A stretch of DNA of 64,000 nt from Porites lobata (taxonomy: Eukaryota; Cnidaria; Anthozoa; Scleractinia; Poritidae): contig CALNXK010000130.1 of assembly GCA_942486035.1 (NCBI GenBank), forward strand, positions 721,501 to 785,500, read 5' to 3'. The position numbers and the translations under genes are program-made. Below are positions 1-13,100 of this stretch, one piece after another. Under the pieces are notes generated by a model that saw only the letters and a list, made by a program, of their open reading frames with translations, had not been told where the DNA came from and did not search any database. Numbering within the stretch: position 1 is the stretch's first letter; the number at the start of each line of letters is the position of its first letter.

Positions 1-337
1 AACAGGTAAAGAAGGCACAATGCTTTCTTAGATTAATCTGTATATAACAAAACAATCTATTCAAAAAAATATTGTATTTCCTTGAAATTTGTTTTATAAG
101 GTGATGTTTTGAACAACATGTAAGATTAAAAAAATTTACTCAAAAAATAGCCTTAGCATTTACACTCACAATATTCAGATGATAAAACCAGAATCACTGT
201 TGCTTCTTAACGAAGACAGCCTTTCCCCTTTCACCGAATTTTGAATGCTACTAAATTTCTTGCTACGACGTTTGCTAAAAAGAACTGAGCAAAGGAAGAT
301 GCCATTTGCTCTTTAAAAGTACAGTAACATCTTAAGC

Positions 338-1971
338 TTACTCGTCATCAATCAACGACTTCTTCACAAAAATTTCAACATCATCTATCTTATGTTTTCC
401 AGCTGCAAGGATCTCTTCTACAACATGGGAGTCTTTAAATGTAACCATCCCACATCCTTTTGATTCCATCGTGACTTCATTACGCAGGATAAATGCTTTC
501 TCAATTTCTCCATAAGAAGAGAAGTGCTCTTCTAAACTTTCTTCATTGATACAATGCTTAAACTTTTTGGGAATCACAACTGTTACATGAGTTCCCATCC
601 TCTCATTAACTTCGAGACCTTCCTTATTCTTTAGGAACTTTAATTTATGGATCAGCTCTTTCTCTAATCGCCACTGATTCCATTGCTGATCAGAACTGTG
701 TGTTCTCAACACAAACATCATCTCACCATCAATGTCATGCTGATTATCCAATAAAATACTTTCCACACTTTCTTCATTTTTAAAAGTGATATGCATGTAT
801 CCTTTGATTTGCAGGTTTTTTGCATCGACATTCTCTATCTCTCCAAACTTTGAGAAGTAATCCTGTATCCTTGTTAAATCCATTTCTCCTTTCCATCCTC
901 TATGTCGCTTAACTACAATCTTCCTTCTTTGAATGCTGGAGTTTTTCTCCCTTTCGGTAGCTGGAAACACATTAACTTGTCTTCCACCCAGTGTATGCCG
1001 CTTTCTTTTCACGGCCTCCTTAAATGAATCTGTGTCGTAAAACGTGACAAATCCATAGCCCTTGACAGCGTTAGTTGCCCTGTCTCGGATCCAATTTACA
1101 TGCTGAATTTTTCCATAAGAGGAAAAGTAATCAAGAAGATCCTTTTCATGCAGCTCTGACAATGCTTGACCATCAGTTTCTTCCCTTTTTAATGTAATCA
1201 TGACTCGCCTATCTACATCACTCTGCTGCAAATAGAAAGCAGGACTATTGGTCACCAGAGGTGTCTCCTAGAGCAAATCCCTGTCCCCAAATTTTGTTTT
1301 TGATTAAGAATATCTGATGTAGGGACAAAGTTATAAAGCACTCCTTGGGATAGAAATTTATTTAATTACTAAGAAATGAGCCATTCCATTAATTGGAATT
1401 GGAGTAGGAGGACACACAAAAAATTAATTTCAATATCCGTCACTAACCTCCCCCCCACCCCCCACGAACCTGCATGCGGACATTTGACATTTTGTATTCC
1501 CTTCTTCGGACACGGAAAAAGGAAACCTGAAAAACGCCATTGCTATTCGAGGGACAGGGGGTTGCTGTTGATTGATCAAAGGTACCGTAATAGCTACTCC
1601 TTCAGAAATGGCTCTTGAACCCCCCCTTCCCTCCCCAAAGATTTCTTTGTACCCCAACATTAGTGGAATAATCCATCCCGTAGATGGGAAAGCGATCTCT
1701 TGGGAGATCAATATAATAACGTAGTTTCACATTCCAGCACTGGTACTGATCAATGTGACATGGGACCGCATCGAAACCTTACAAAATTTACACTCACCTC
1801 TTCAGTTGAAAAATCTCGTCGAAGAAGCCCCTGTTTTCTACTTTTGAGATCTCCAGCATACAGACCTAACCTAAAAAAACTACGGCTTTCGGATACAAAG
1901 GAGAGATTAGACAGAAAACACCCTAAGAAAGAAGATTGGTTAAGTCTTCTAGCCCACAGGAAAGCCGCCAT
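338..1971 (-). CDS. Three-RRM RNA-binding protein with presequence-like N-terminus (two exons)
   Basis: Two coding exons, 1971..1798 and 1267..338, give 367 aa. Exon 1 starts at an ATG in good context (ATGGCGGC) and ends GAG|GTGAGT in phase 0. Exon 2 follows a CTAG acceptor in phase 0. Exon 2 alone has no ATG before the first RRM strand, so an upstream exon is needed. Residues 1-58 are rich in Ala, Leu, Phe, Ser and Arg with few acidic residues, and end in LLRRDFSTEE, like a mitochondrial targeting presequence with an R-3 cleavage site. RRM1 is about residues 80-162 (RNP1 KGYGFVTF, 127-134), RRM2 about 173-247 (IKGYMHITF) and RRM3 about 284-361 (SKGCGMVTF, with weakened aromatic positions). 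RRMs bind single-stranded RNA. A role in mitochondrial RNA metabolism is inferred from the presequence only. I do not recognise a specific orthologue. A nuclear hnRNP-like protein is the alternative if the exon join is wrong. Confidence 0.72.
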
Positions 1972-2160
1972 GTTGATTTTACATACTGATACCCAGGAAA
2001 GCCGCGTGCATTCATTTCGAAAGGGATTGGAAACGAATGATTTTTCTCGGTACTCGTCATTCTCGTCCCCATTCGTTCTGAGAAAGGGATTGCAAGCTCG
2101 ACAAATCAAATGGCGGAATGGATTCCTTGAATTTTTTTGAGGCCGCCATTATGATTTGTC
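1799..2160 (-). promoter_or_regulatory. Likely 5' UTR/promoter side of the three-RRM gene
   Basis: The reading frame stays open upstream of the ATG at 1971 as far as about 2109 but contains no other ATG, so this is most simply 5' UTR. No TATA box is obvious. The start site is not determined. The entry overlaps coding exon 1 and is meant for the part beyond 1971. Confidence 0.3.
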
Positions 2161-2309
2161 GACTCAGAGTGCCCAGAATAAAAAAGAGTCCCCAGAGCCC
2201 TTCGGCCCTCGTGCTCAGTCTCCGACTGCCCAGGATTATCGGTGTTTTATAGAAAATCTTTAAAAATTTTTAAATGGAACCATTCTAAATACCTGTTCCT
2301 AAACTTTCA

Positions 2310-2590
2310 GTTTCGAATAACTGCTTGGTCGGCAGAGCGCTTGACTACAGAGCGGGAGGTCGCCAGTTCGATTGCGGGGCCAGACCAATACTCAGGGTCC
2401 TAAAATAACTGCGAAATCAAGGTACTTCCTTCACATAAAATGGCGGTCCCGTAGGAGACGTAAAAATAGTGTCCCCAATTAGTACTTTTGGAGGCCTTAT
2501 ATAGGCGCCTACTGGCGCGATGAGACTTGATGATGAATTAGTACTTTCGTGCTAAACACATTGACACTGAAATAAAGTGCATTTTATTTT
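2310..2590 (+). repeat. tRNA-derived SINE-like element
   Basis: At 2325-2390 a tRNA-like head has an A-box-like TGGTCGGCAGAGCG and a B-box-like AGTTCGATTGCGG, spaced as in RNA polymerase III promoters. It lacks a full acceptor stem, so it is not a functional tRNA gene. An unrelated body follows, ending near an A/T-rich tail at about 2575-2590. This architecture is that of a tRNA-derived SINE. Confidence 0.6.
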
Positions 2591-2914
2591 GCGGGGGAGA
2601 AGGGAGGGTACCAATGGAACCTTCCACAGGAATAGGCTAGGCTATATCGGTACATTTGATTACGCCATCAGGAATGCTAATCTCGTGCCCTCTCACTTCC
2701 AAATTCGTTCCTTAAGGGTCTGGTCTGTTAGCGACATCCGTCCCGCAAGGTACTCGGACAGGAAAAGGGATGAGGGAAGGAGTCCCATATAACTTTCACT
2801 TGGGTAGTCTTTTTCATAACTCTCAGGTTATACTTTCCCATCAAACTGCGAGTTTTTGTAAGAAAAAAAGACCTACCGCCTTACGTGGTTGAAAACTGTG
2901 TTTCTCCATCGACA

Positions 2915-2995
2915 ATAATTATAATCATAATCATAATCATAATCATAAAAACAATGATGATGATGATGATGATAATGATAATAATAATACCACAA
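2915..2995. repeat. Microsatellite (ATAATC / GATGAT / AATAAT)
   Basis: Simple-sequence tract of ATAATC units followed by GATGAT and AATAAT units. It produces an Ile-rich spurious frame on the minus strand. Confidence 0.85.
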
Positions 2996-3769
2996 AATAC
3001 ACGTCCTATAATGTTGTGGTGATAATTTATTACTGCGAAACAAATACACTTACAAAATGTTTTCAAATAATTTTATCACTTTAAAATAGTACGCAGTAAA
3101 TACATGTATAAGGCTCTATATCACGCTTTTCAAAGGGGTTGCGTGTTGTAAAAATAATGAAAAATTCCAAACTCGAGTAACTATTTAAAAGTTAAAATGA
3201 GGATATTGAATTTAAATTCACCCATCTTGATACACTTAAAACTTTGCTTTAAAACAGATGTTTGAGACTCAGGAAAAGACGCGGTCCTGTTTAAAATTCG
3301 GCAAATGTGTAGTCCCAAAAGTGACCATGCTATCTTCTGTTAGAGAAAAACAAAGGCTTGTCTATAATTAAAGGGTTTTAAATTAAAGATAAAATGTAAT
3401 TTCACGATTCCTTGGGTTCTGCATAAAGTGCCAAGCTCTATGATTGACTACAAAATCTTGCGCGACTTTGTCAAGCAACCAGACTCAATCCAAGGTCATT
3501 CACGTGACTAACTCTCCCTTGCGTTTTCCCGCCGTTGGCTCCCGCAGCATGCATGTGCTCTGAGTTTTAAGTGGTCCATTGACTTGTCTTCGTGGATTGC
3601 AATTGGTCAAATAAATCACTTACAATTTCGTTTTTCTATGAAAAATCACTGAAAGTTGTTCTCATTCCATTAGCTTTTTAGTGTGTTCCAGGCGAACTCT
3701 AGATGTAAAACAGGCGTAAATCCGGAGAGAGGGGAATATTCTCTATTTTTTTTGTCTTACATAAGGTAG

Positions 3770-4060
3770 TTCCAATCTTTGAGTCCGTAGATCAAATGTT
3801 TCAAATTGTTAGCAATGATATGACAGTCACTACTGTGCAGCACTTTCCTTTGGTACTGTTTATTGCGCTGCACAAGGTGGTTGCAACTTTTCAGTGACTT
3901 TTGAGTCTGTAGATAAAATCCTAAAGTGTGACCACTCAAATTAAATTTCTGAGTGGTTCTTTCCTGTAGTGCTGTCTATTACGCTGCACAAGATGGGGCA
4001 AACGTTTGAGTCTGTGGATGAAATCCTTAAATGTGACCATTCAAATGAAAGCCTCTGAGC
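3770..4060. repeat. Diverged ~120-bp tandem units (coral-type satellite) in the MOV10 3' flank
   Basis: At least two units share the segments 'GCTGCACAAG(G/A)TGG', 'TTTGAGTCTGT(A/G)GAT(A/G)AAATCCT' and 'AA(A/G)TGTGACCA(C/T)TCAAAT' in the same order. A degenerate copy of the same unit lies in a MOV10 intron at 9756-9970. The tract is immediately downstream of the MOV10 stop codon, so it is probably transcribed as 3' UTR. Confidence 0.65.
3859..3864 (-). terminator. Candidate polyadenylation signal of MOV10
   Basis: AATAAA on the minus strand, 300 bases past the MOV10 stop codon. It lies inside the tandem-repeat tract, and other satellite copies could carry the same hexamer, so its use is uncertain. 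Confidence 0.35.
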
Positions 4061-4163
4061 ATGACTTGCAAATGAAAGCAACTGGGCATGAATTTAGCTT
4101 GCTTGATATTTGTTTTTCAGCATTGCTCAAAACTTAAGTTAAATACAGGAGCTGTTCAAAGGG

Positions 4164-7100
4164 TCAGTAATCTTCATCTCTGTTCCATGCGGGTTGTTCG
4201 TCGACAATAGTCTCCAAAGCATCTAATGCTTCTTTAGAATCCAAATGAACGCGCTTTAGCCGATCAATGAGATCTTGATCAACTTCGGCTGCAGGCTTGA
4301 AATCGCAGCCACGGTAGCCTCGGCAATCAATGCAAAATTGAATAAATCTGCAAGTCAACACCACGAATACAATATCAAAACTAAAAACGAAAAGATGACT
4401 ATGAAGAGGCGAGGACTAGAAGAGGTGAAGGGAGCGGGAGGGGAAGGGTTGTTAGAAAAGTGCTTTTGGGATAGACATTTCTTGGTGGGAATGTTAATAG
4501 TTCGGGGCGCTGGTCTCTGTCCCCTTGCGGGGCGGAGGGAGGAGGAGTCTGCAATACTTTTATTTACATGTCTCTGTAAGAGAGAGAAAATGAAGAACGG
4601 AAAGGAGAGGGAGGGGAGGGGAGGGGATGGGAGGGGAGAGGAATGTCTCATATGAGAAATAGGGAAACGTTTGACTTGTGACAGTGTGCTTCACAGTAGG
4701 AATTACTTCCCCCGAAGTCTTTCACTGTTCGCCCTAGTGAACGGTAGAGTTAATTTTTTTTACCTGTTCCAGTGTCGATCTTTACAAAGAACGTGAGGAT
4801 TTCCCACCACAATCAGTAAGGCTTGTGCTCTTGTGATTGCAACATTAAATCGCTGTAAAGAGATAAATAAAACTAGTTTGATTACAATAAATAAGACATG
4901 AGAAGTTTACTACTGAGAAAACTAAGCCCCCGGTCTAGACGCCGATCTTCTTATGAGCCGAACCTAATTCGAAATAAGGCCGACCCAAATTATCGGTCAT
5001 GTAGCAGCTCTCCTAACTCTAAAAGCCAATTGGTTCGATACCCTAACCGTGAAACAATGGGAAATAATGATAAACAATGATGTGTTATTGCTTTTTGCGA
5101 CCAATGAAGACAAACCTTACAAGCAGCTCCTACATTAATGGAAATTATTTAGAGCGCCTGAATTGATTCAGACGCCGATCTTAATTCCTGTCGAACTAAA
5201 ATCACAAGGAGAAAAATACTCATTTCGGTCAAACTGATTGCAAAATACGCTGCGATAATTTATGCATTAGGTTCGTTGGGCACATGTTAAGTTCGGCGTT
5301 TAAATCAAGCTGTTCCAAAGTCGCTCCAAAGTCAAAATTTCCGGCTGGGCTGGGCGGAAAGAACGGCTGAGCCACTCCAATGCACCTGATTCAATGTATT
5401 AGGTCCGGATAATGAAACGTTCGGAGGCTGGACCGGGCCTAACTGTGACTTGCCAACAGTTAAAGCTAACGTGAGGGAGTTCCCAGTTTAAACCTGCACT
5501 GTAAGCTTATTGTAGCACATTACCATGGCAAGAATACGGATCTATTATTTCGGATAGTGCATCGAGTTCTTTTCCATCTACTAAAGTTGCCGGATTTAAT
5601 GACGTAAATATGAGGAACACAAAATACAACAATTTACTTCAAACCCGTTTCAATAACAATTTCAATCATCCATTCACGTCCAGTTTTCAGCATGTCACGA
5701 AGGATACCACAAACATCCGTCGACTGCTCGACCGGGCTAATTAACCCACTCAGCTAGCTAAAGAGGGAGAGCAGGGGTGGCGTCCAAAACACAAAATTTG
5801 AGGACTACCAGAAATGTGGGATTGCTAGACATCTCTTAGACTACGAGTAGTCCCCATTTTTCCTCAGGGATAGTAGAGGGAGCGAAACGCGAGCGCGCGT
5901 GAAAATCACCCCACGCAAGAAAAGGCGGCACGCGGCGGGGAGAGAGAAAAGTACTGGTATTCTTATGCAAACATTGCCTAGTCCCTGTACGGCGTTTTCC
6001 CAGGCCCTCTCGGTCAATTCACTTCGGAACCACGTGACCCAAAAAGCTTTTGCCGCGCGGAATAATGAGGCCTAGGGTCTAGGCAAATGTGAACAAACCT
6101 TCGGATTTTTCAGGAATCCCAGTTTGAACTGTGCGTCAAGTTGTAGAAACTCTTGGCTGCTCCGGACAGTGGAGATGATTATTACTCTTCTTTCCTGACC
6201 TTGAAATTCCTCAACTGAGCCAACCTTCACATCCGTAATGTTAGCCTTGTTGAGCAGAATTCTTATTTTCTGAACCTGAAATTCATTAAAGTGATTGATT
6301 GATTAACACTGACCTTATGAAACACACAGTTTTTCACCCAGCCTGCGAACATAAGCAACCTCGCAAGGTTACTTATTAGCTTGCCAGTACACTGAACAAC
6401 CCAGTGCCTCTGCTCGAATAATATTCCCTCCACGCACCTGTTTCCTGTAGGGAGAAATAACTCCAATCTCAGAAGGCTGCACCTTGATTCCTCTTGCATC
6501 TTTCAAGTCTTTGACATACTGTACAACCACAGCTGCTTCTTCGGGGTTAAAGAACGACGGGCTTTTCTCCTCGCGCATATCGCGACCTTTTACGTCATCA
6601 AAAATGATCGGGAATTCCTTGTTCGGGAGGCGGCTCCAGTTATATAAAGATTCTCTCTTTAGTTTGTCGGCGCAAGCTTCTAATTCATCGTCATAGAACA
6701 TCTCATTAGGAAGCTGGAAGAATGAAAAATATCAACATCAAGAACCAAACTGTGTCACGAAATTCAGCCAAATTAGGTAATACAAAATGCCTGTTAATCC
6801 AAGAGAAACATAAAAATAACCGCTTAAAACATTAAAGGAAGGTTAAAATAACACAACAGATACAACAGATGCCACGGATGGGCAAAATTGAAGAAGATTG
6901 TAACGGATTGAAATTGGGGTTTTTGAAAACTGTTCAGCCTAACAGTTTTTCAAAGTTTATCTCTGCTGCTTGCAACTTCCAAAATAATGCTCAGGAGACA
7001 TATTTGTTTGTCTCGAATCTCTAACTTTGTCATTTACATGTAATTTCTTTGCCTAATTTAAGTTCCATAGCGAGTGAGGGCGAGTAATTGGCAAAATTAA

Positions 7101-10100
7101 ACAAAATGAACTGGACTGCCGTGACACAGCCCCTTTAAGCTCAGACAGACTCGACATTTAAGCTAAGTAAAATTGCGTTAAGTTCTCAAAGCATCCCCAT
7201 ATTCTCTTTGGATAATGTGGGGCCGCTTATCTGAGGAAAACTACTGATCGGTAAACACGCCATAACTTGTATTCTATTATACGTAAAGCAGCTTGAATTA
7301 TACATAGAGCAGCACAAACCGAGCGCGCATTCGTAATAAAGCAGAATTTTCGCTTATCCGAATGAATCGCAAAAGGAGACTAGTTAAGATTGCAGTTTGT
7401 TGGAGAAGAGTAGGGTAGGGAAGGTTGGGGTGGTAAACTGAAAGGCTGTAAAAGGGGAGCTTATTTTGATTGAGGATATGTTGGTAGGTTACAACTCGGG
7501 GATGTGGCAGTGCCAGTGGTGTGGATCGGAAGGAAGGAGGGTGGGGTGGGGGGTCCGGAGGCTTTAGATTAGTCACGGTACGTTTCTTGGCTTTTCATAG
7601 TAGTAGTCTACTTACATGATCCCTTTTAACACAGTCACCTCACCTCCAAAATACACGGATGCGATCTGTAGTTCTTCAGAAGCTTGGTAATGATCAAAGG
7701 ATTGTAATCTCCAAGCTCATCCTCCTCATCTTGGGGTATTCGTCCATAGAAAGGTACTTTAGTCATCATCCACTCCAAAAGAGATATGCCAAGGCCATAC
7801 TAATCACAAACAATTAACAGTTGTTCACAAAATGAAGATAGATAGTTGAGGATATTCGCGCGTGTCACAGCTCATGACGTTGCATTTTTTCAAAACCGTT
7901 AACAAGCAGTGAGTGAAAAGGGAAAAAAGGCAACCCTGGTTGCCGCTAGCATTTCTCATTTTCTCATCGCCGCTATAAGATTTTCATGTTTTTCTTCCGA
8001 CGAAATTCGTCTCTTTTGTTTTTTTATCTTTCTCTGTTATCAACGTCAGTGTAAACATTAAAATGTAATCGAAAAAAGACTCGGCTTTGATGTTGTTTTT
8101 CTCTCTGCGAGTCAGGGCTAAAACGAGAGGGTGCTTCAAATGCGAAATTTCACCCCGGCTTACGTGAAGGGGTGGACGTACGTACGGACGTAGGCACGGA
8201 CGATTCTGTCAGAACCAAAATTTCTTGGATGCATAGATAACCAAATTTTCTTACCCATGGTGCTGCGCTGGGCGAGAGCTCCGCTATAAGGGAACTTTGA
8301 GGCTATCTCTGCTCTATACGACGCTAGTTTTTCATGCCGACATGAAAAGAGCGGCACAGAAACCTATTCAATCTGTGACGCTCAACAGTGTTCACATTTT
8401 CACGCTACCTCGCCTGTAGTTTCGCTCCGTTACCGAATCTGCGTCGAAATCACCGTTCTCGCGCGTGAGCGAAAGCCATCTCTGATAAGGTTTTCATATT
8501 GGCACAACAGCTATCTGGTTAAGTGTAGACAAAGCCTTACGCAGACGAGCATGCTCTTTTTAAATCCACTAAGGCGGTTATACCTCGAATATATGGCTAT
8601 ACATGGCTGTACCTTGATTGCGACTGGTGATCGCAACACTGGACCAAGTTGCTGGGGATCTCCTGCCAGAACTAACTGTCCCCCTCCTGGAGTCTCGGTA
8701 CTAAACATGCCTGCCAGGGGGACCAAGCATTCAGGTTGTAGGGAGTGGCCGGCCTCATCAATGAACACATGAGTAAAGTGTCGTTCGGGAATCTCTCCTG
8801 ATACCAGTCTGAAAAAACATACTTAATACTCGCTAGACTACTGATGTATTCTGGCGTAAAACAATATTCGCCTCTAAAAACTATACCTTTGACCAAACAC
8901 CGCAGGTTTTTCAAAGTTAATAACGTTCCTTCACGTTGATTATAATCGCAAAATTGCTTCCAACACTCTATCGAAACCCCCTTTTATATAAATTAGATTT
9001 AGCCAAGGCTTACGGGCAAAGTTCCCGCTAATAAATTCATAATTTACTTCAAGCAATAAACTTGTAACCATTGCAAAGAAATCCATTTGGAGTTGAGCCT
9101 GCGATCAGTTGAAATCTAGCGGATAACTTCAAAAAAACACGTAACCTTGATGGGTTGAAAACTGACCCCCAATACGGCCATGTGATACTGGTCAGCAACC
9201 ACCCTGTTTTGACAGCTGTCAGTTGACCACAACATGGATATCACAGTCGCAACACTGGTGTGAACGGACGGGCGGACGCACGACCACGTGACTACCAAAA
9301 TTGATAACCAAACTTTCTTAGCTTTAGGGCTCCGCTCGCGCACGCATGGCGCTCTGCTATAAGTTGGAAGGGTCACTTAACATTGACTATCCTTAGGTAA
9401 AAACTCAGCTCTTAAAATGAAAGCTGTGCAATGAAACATTAAGGATAGACCTGCATGATTTGACGAGTAAATAGCAGTGAAAGTGTTGTGCATATAATCA
9501 TGCAGTACTAATTAATAAGTCAATAAATCAGATTGTAAACTCACCTTCCAGCAGTGATTAGCGTGCACACGACAAGACGCTTGTCCATGATTTCTTGTTT
9601 TGAAGGAAAGTAGAAGTCGCCACCATAGGTGATACTGGAAACATCCTAAAACAAAATACAACAGCCCAATCCAGAAGATCATTGACTTGTGAAATAATCA
9701 CTTTAAAAAGGTTTGGTTTTCAGTGTCAGTTGTAAAGGCATGTTGATAAAATAATGTGACGTGTGACCATTCGAATCAATGAAACCTCTTCAGAAGTACT
9801 TTTCCGCGGTACTTTTCATTACTTTGTTCAAACTTTTGATTATGTGGATGAAATCCATTCAAATGACCCCTCTTCAGTAGTCAACTTTCAACCGGTGCTA
9901 TTTAATCAGTATGAAGTTCAAATTTTCGAATGGGTAGATGAAATTAAACTTTTTCAGCAATCTAACATTCAGCGTCAAACAATTTCTGCATGTTCAAATT
10001 TGCCATAGAGTTGACTGATACAAGCACAAACATACAAGGCAACCAAGAAAAGGCATGAAATAGCAAAAGTGGATTAGATTAAACTAGAATGCAGTCCAGT

Positions 10101-13100
10101 AAACTGCAGTCCAAACTCGATTTTGATCTAATAGCATAAAAATACCTTAATGTCTCTTGGAAGGGATAAAATTGATCTTCCAAAAGCATTTAGCCTAATC
10201 ATCTGTGACTTTGGAATGACTGTATGTTCCATGACTCGCTGTAAAATTAAATCTGCCGCACTGTTGGATGGAGCACAAGCAAGAACACGGCTCTCAGGAA
10301 ACATCTTCAATACCTTGTTAAAACAAACAAACAAAAACAAGTTACTGTAAGAAAAGATCTCATTGTTCTTGTAGTACAACGTCGTTTCCAGGGTTCTCTT
10401 TAAAAGGGGCCAGCAGGAGAGAAGCCTACGAAGCAAGGCTGTGCTCTAAGAAAAATGTCTGTGAAATCCCAGATGCCCGCATATGATTTCTAAGAAAGAC
10501 TTGGATTTTTTTTCTTTCCAGCTGGAAGGTAGGGTTAGGCAGCAGGGACCACAAGACACTGCTAGAGTACAGCCTTGCTGCAAGGATTTTGCTACTATCC
10601 CATCCTAATTGGCTAACCCTGGTTCTCCACAGATGGGCTTAGCACAAAAGCTACTCGGTTATGTAGTTTATGAGATATCTTACCTGCTTAATGGCCTCTA
10701 CTATAGTAACTGTCTTCCCAGTCCCAGGTGGACCAAACACCAAGTAAGGAACTGGTCTTGATGTTCCAGCGACGATGTTTTTCACTGCCTGTTCTTGTTC
10801 TTTGTTGTCGTGAAGTTTTTTATTATAAAATCTGAAAGCAAAGTTCTTGAATTACTGCCCAAGGCAAAAACCCAGAGTTATAAAAAGACTACATGGCAGC
10901 CTTACTAAGCAAAGATCCTTTACATGATTCTATAATTTAAGTGTGTAATCCGCAAAACAGTCATGCACATGATGTGAAAGTAGAATTAAGGTGAATTACA
11001 TGTTTTTCTGTCTGTCACTGCTAGATTAAGTGATTCTTCACTGATTTCCAGGAAACATGGGAAATATGAGACAGGAAATAATGCTTTTGAGTTACAAAAA
11101 AATAATTACGATTCATAGGTTTTCGCATTATGAGGCAAACTTTCTCCTTTGGGAAACAATTTGGCATGAAATAGATTGTGAACGATTCTTGACAACCACT
11201 TCTGCACTGACAACTTTTCTCTTACCTCAGATCTTGGGCTTCTTTATCTAAGAGTGGATCCAAGTGGGTACCAATCTGAAGCTTTAATGAACTGAGCCTG
11301 TCCTCTTCAATCACTTTGTATCCAATTTCCAGTGCACGGTGCATCAGTTTTAAAGGTGTGCGGTTAAATGTGAATCTTACGTTCAATTTCATTCCTTTGA
11401 TGTACTTCTTATGGAAACTGCCCAGGAGAAAACAAAAGCAGTACTTTTACTTGGCTAAATTTAATTTTCTCCTAACATTTTCATACATTATCAAGGGTAT
11501 AGGTTAAGTGAATTAATAAAATGATCACCAAGGAGGACATGCCTTGATCTTTTATCAAATTCTCTTAACTAATCCTTCAAGGAAATGATGGAGATCACAT
11601 GGCCAAATTTACATGTGGATATTGGGACTTAAAGGGTTCAACGCCAAACTATGCTGGCCAGCCATTTTGATTAATAATCATATCTGGGAAAGGTCTTTGG
11701 GCATTTGCAGCTGGCTCGACCTAGTAATTTTACAGTACTTTTGCTGAGGTCAATCCTTTCTCTCAAGTTGCCTTCTCATGCTGTTATTTTTACCTGCAAA
11801 ACTCTCCCTTGAGGTTCTGAGTGTGGAGATGCCTGGTAGTTGCTGCTCACAGGGTTGTCATGGTTACATTCACTGCCTCCTCATGGCTCCCTCACTTCCC
11901 CACAGCCATCAATTGATAATGTGTTTAATTGCAAGGTTAAGCAACAGGGTTGGTTCTTAATCACTCTTTTAAGTAGGCTTAAAACACTTATAAGTTTTTC
12001 TTATACCTTGGTGAAAAACGAAGGCGAACTTCACTGAGTCCGACAACATAAACAAATCCCTGATACGCTTCCTTTTCAAGTTGCCCTGTCCTGTCTTTCA
12101 TTCTCACCCGGATTTGATCACCTCTGATTACTGATGGGCGGTTTTCAGCCAAACCAGGAACCTGCAATCAGAAAAGAGTTTGAAGGTAAGCTATTCGAGC
12201 CTTCATTCCTGGAAGAGTGTACAAAACCAACCAAATGCCTTCCAAATCTCTGTCACATATGATCTAGTGAAAAATAGATTGTCAGAGTTGCAAACAGAAG
12301 CCAAACTGAGGCAATCACAAAGCATTGTGATTGATTTATTCTTCCATTTTACTTCTAACTCCAACATTCTGGTTTACACCAGATTGTAAATGATGGAGTC
12401 ATTAGAAGAGTGGCAAGAAAAATAAATGTTCCGATTCGTATGACCCTGACTGATTCTTAACATACATATAATAAAAGCTTTTGCTTTTGACTGCAATTTT
12501 CAGTTGTCAATAGGTCAGTAAGAGCTCTTATGCTGACTCCAATGAAAACCTGTCTGCCTGAGAAAGATTTGACTTCTGATTCATTAAAAATCAAAGCATC
12601 ACAAAATTTTGTATGGCCAACAATAAACAATTCAACATTTTACAAACCATTCTGTCCTCAACGTTATCAAGTTACCTTTAAGACAAGAAATTCGCCTTCT
12701 GGTGCAAGAGTTACATCTTCCAAGTCATAATGACGAATATCAACCTCCATCTGCAGCTCCTCAATGTGAAGAAGTGCAGCAAGTTTTTTTGAATATTCTG
12801 GCGTTGGTAAAGCTGTGTCTGACTCCAGGAGTGCTGTTAACTCCTCACCAGGTTTGCCTTGATTTAAGCCCAAGCGTAATTGGAGAGGAATATGGTAGTT
12901 ACTGAGTGGAACTATGTACTGCAGCTTATTGTCAGGCCTACAGAAAAAAGATGTACATCAGTGTACTTTTAGCAGTTATCGTAAAATTCCGAAAATAAGC
13001 CCCTCCATGTATAAGCCCCTCCAAATATAAGCCCCGCAAACCGGTAACGCAAAAAACCCTCCGTTAAATCGCCCCTTCAAATATAAGCCCCCAAGGGCTT

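Larger units (their letters stand above)
2160..3840. other. Intergenic stretch between MOV10 and the three-RRM gene
   Basis: It holds the SINE-like element and microsatellite listed separately, plus a GC-richer patch at about 3480-3560 containing CACGTG. No exon with convincing splice sites or a recognisable protein was seen. Confidence 0.5.

Noticed and set aside
1376..1711. Open frames on both strands between the two exons of the three-RRM gene
   Set aside because: They lie wholly in the intron. Composition is repeat-like, with C-run low complexity and no domain.
2325..2395. Functional tRNA gene
   Set aside because: A- and B-box-like motifs exist, but the acceptor and anticodon stems do not pair. 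Better explained as a SINE head.
4275..4655. 126-codon frame overlapping the last MOV10 exons
   Set aside because: Antisense to the confirmed terminal exon and running into a GGGGAGGG low-complexity tract.
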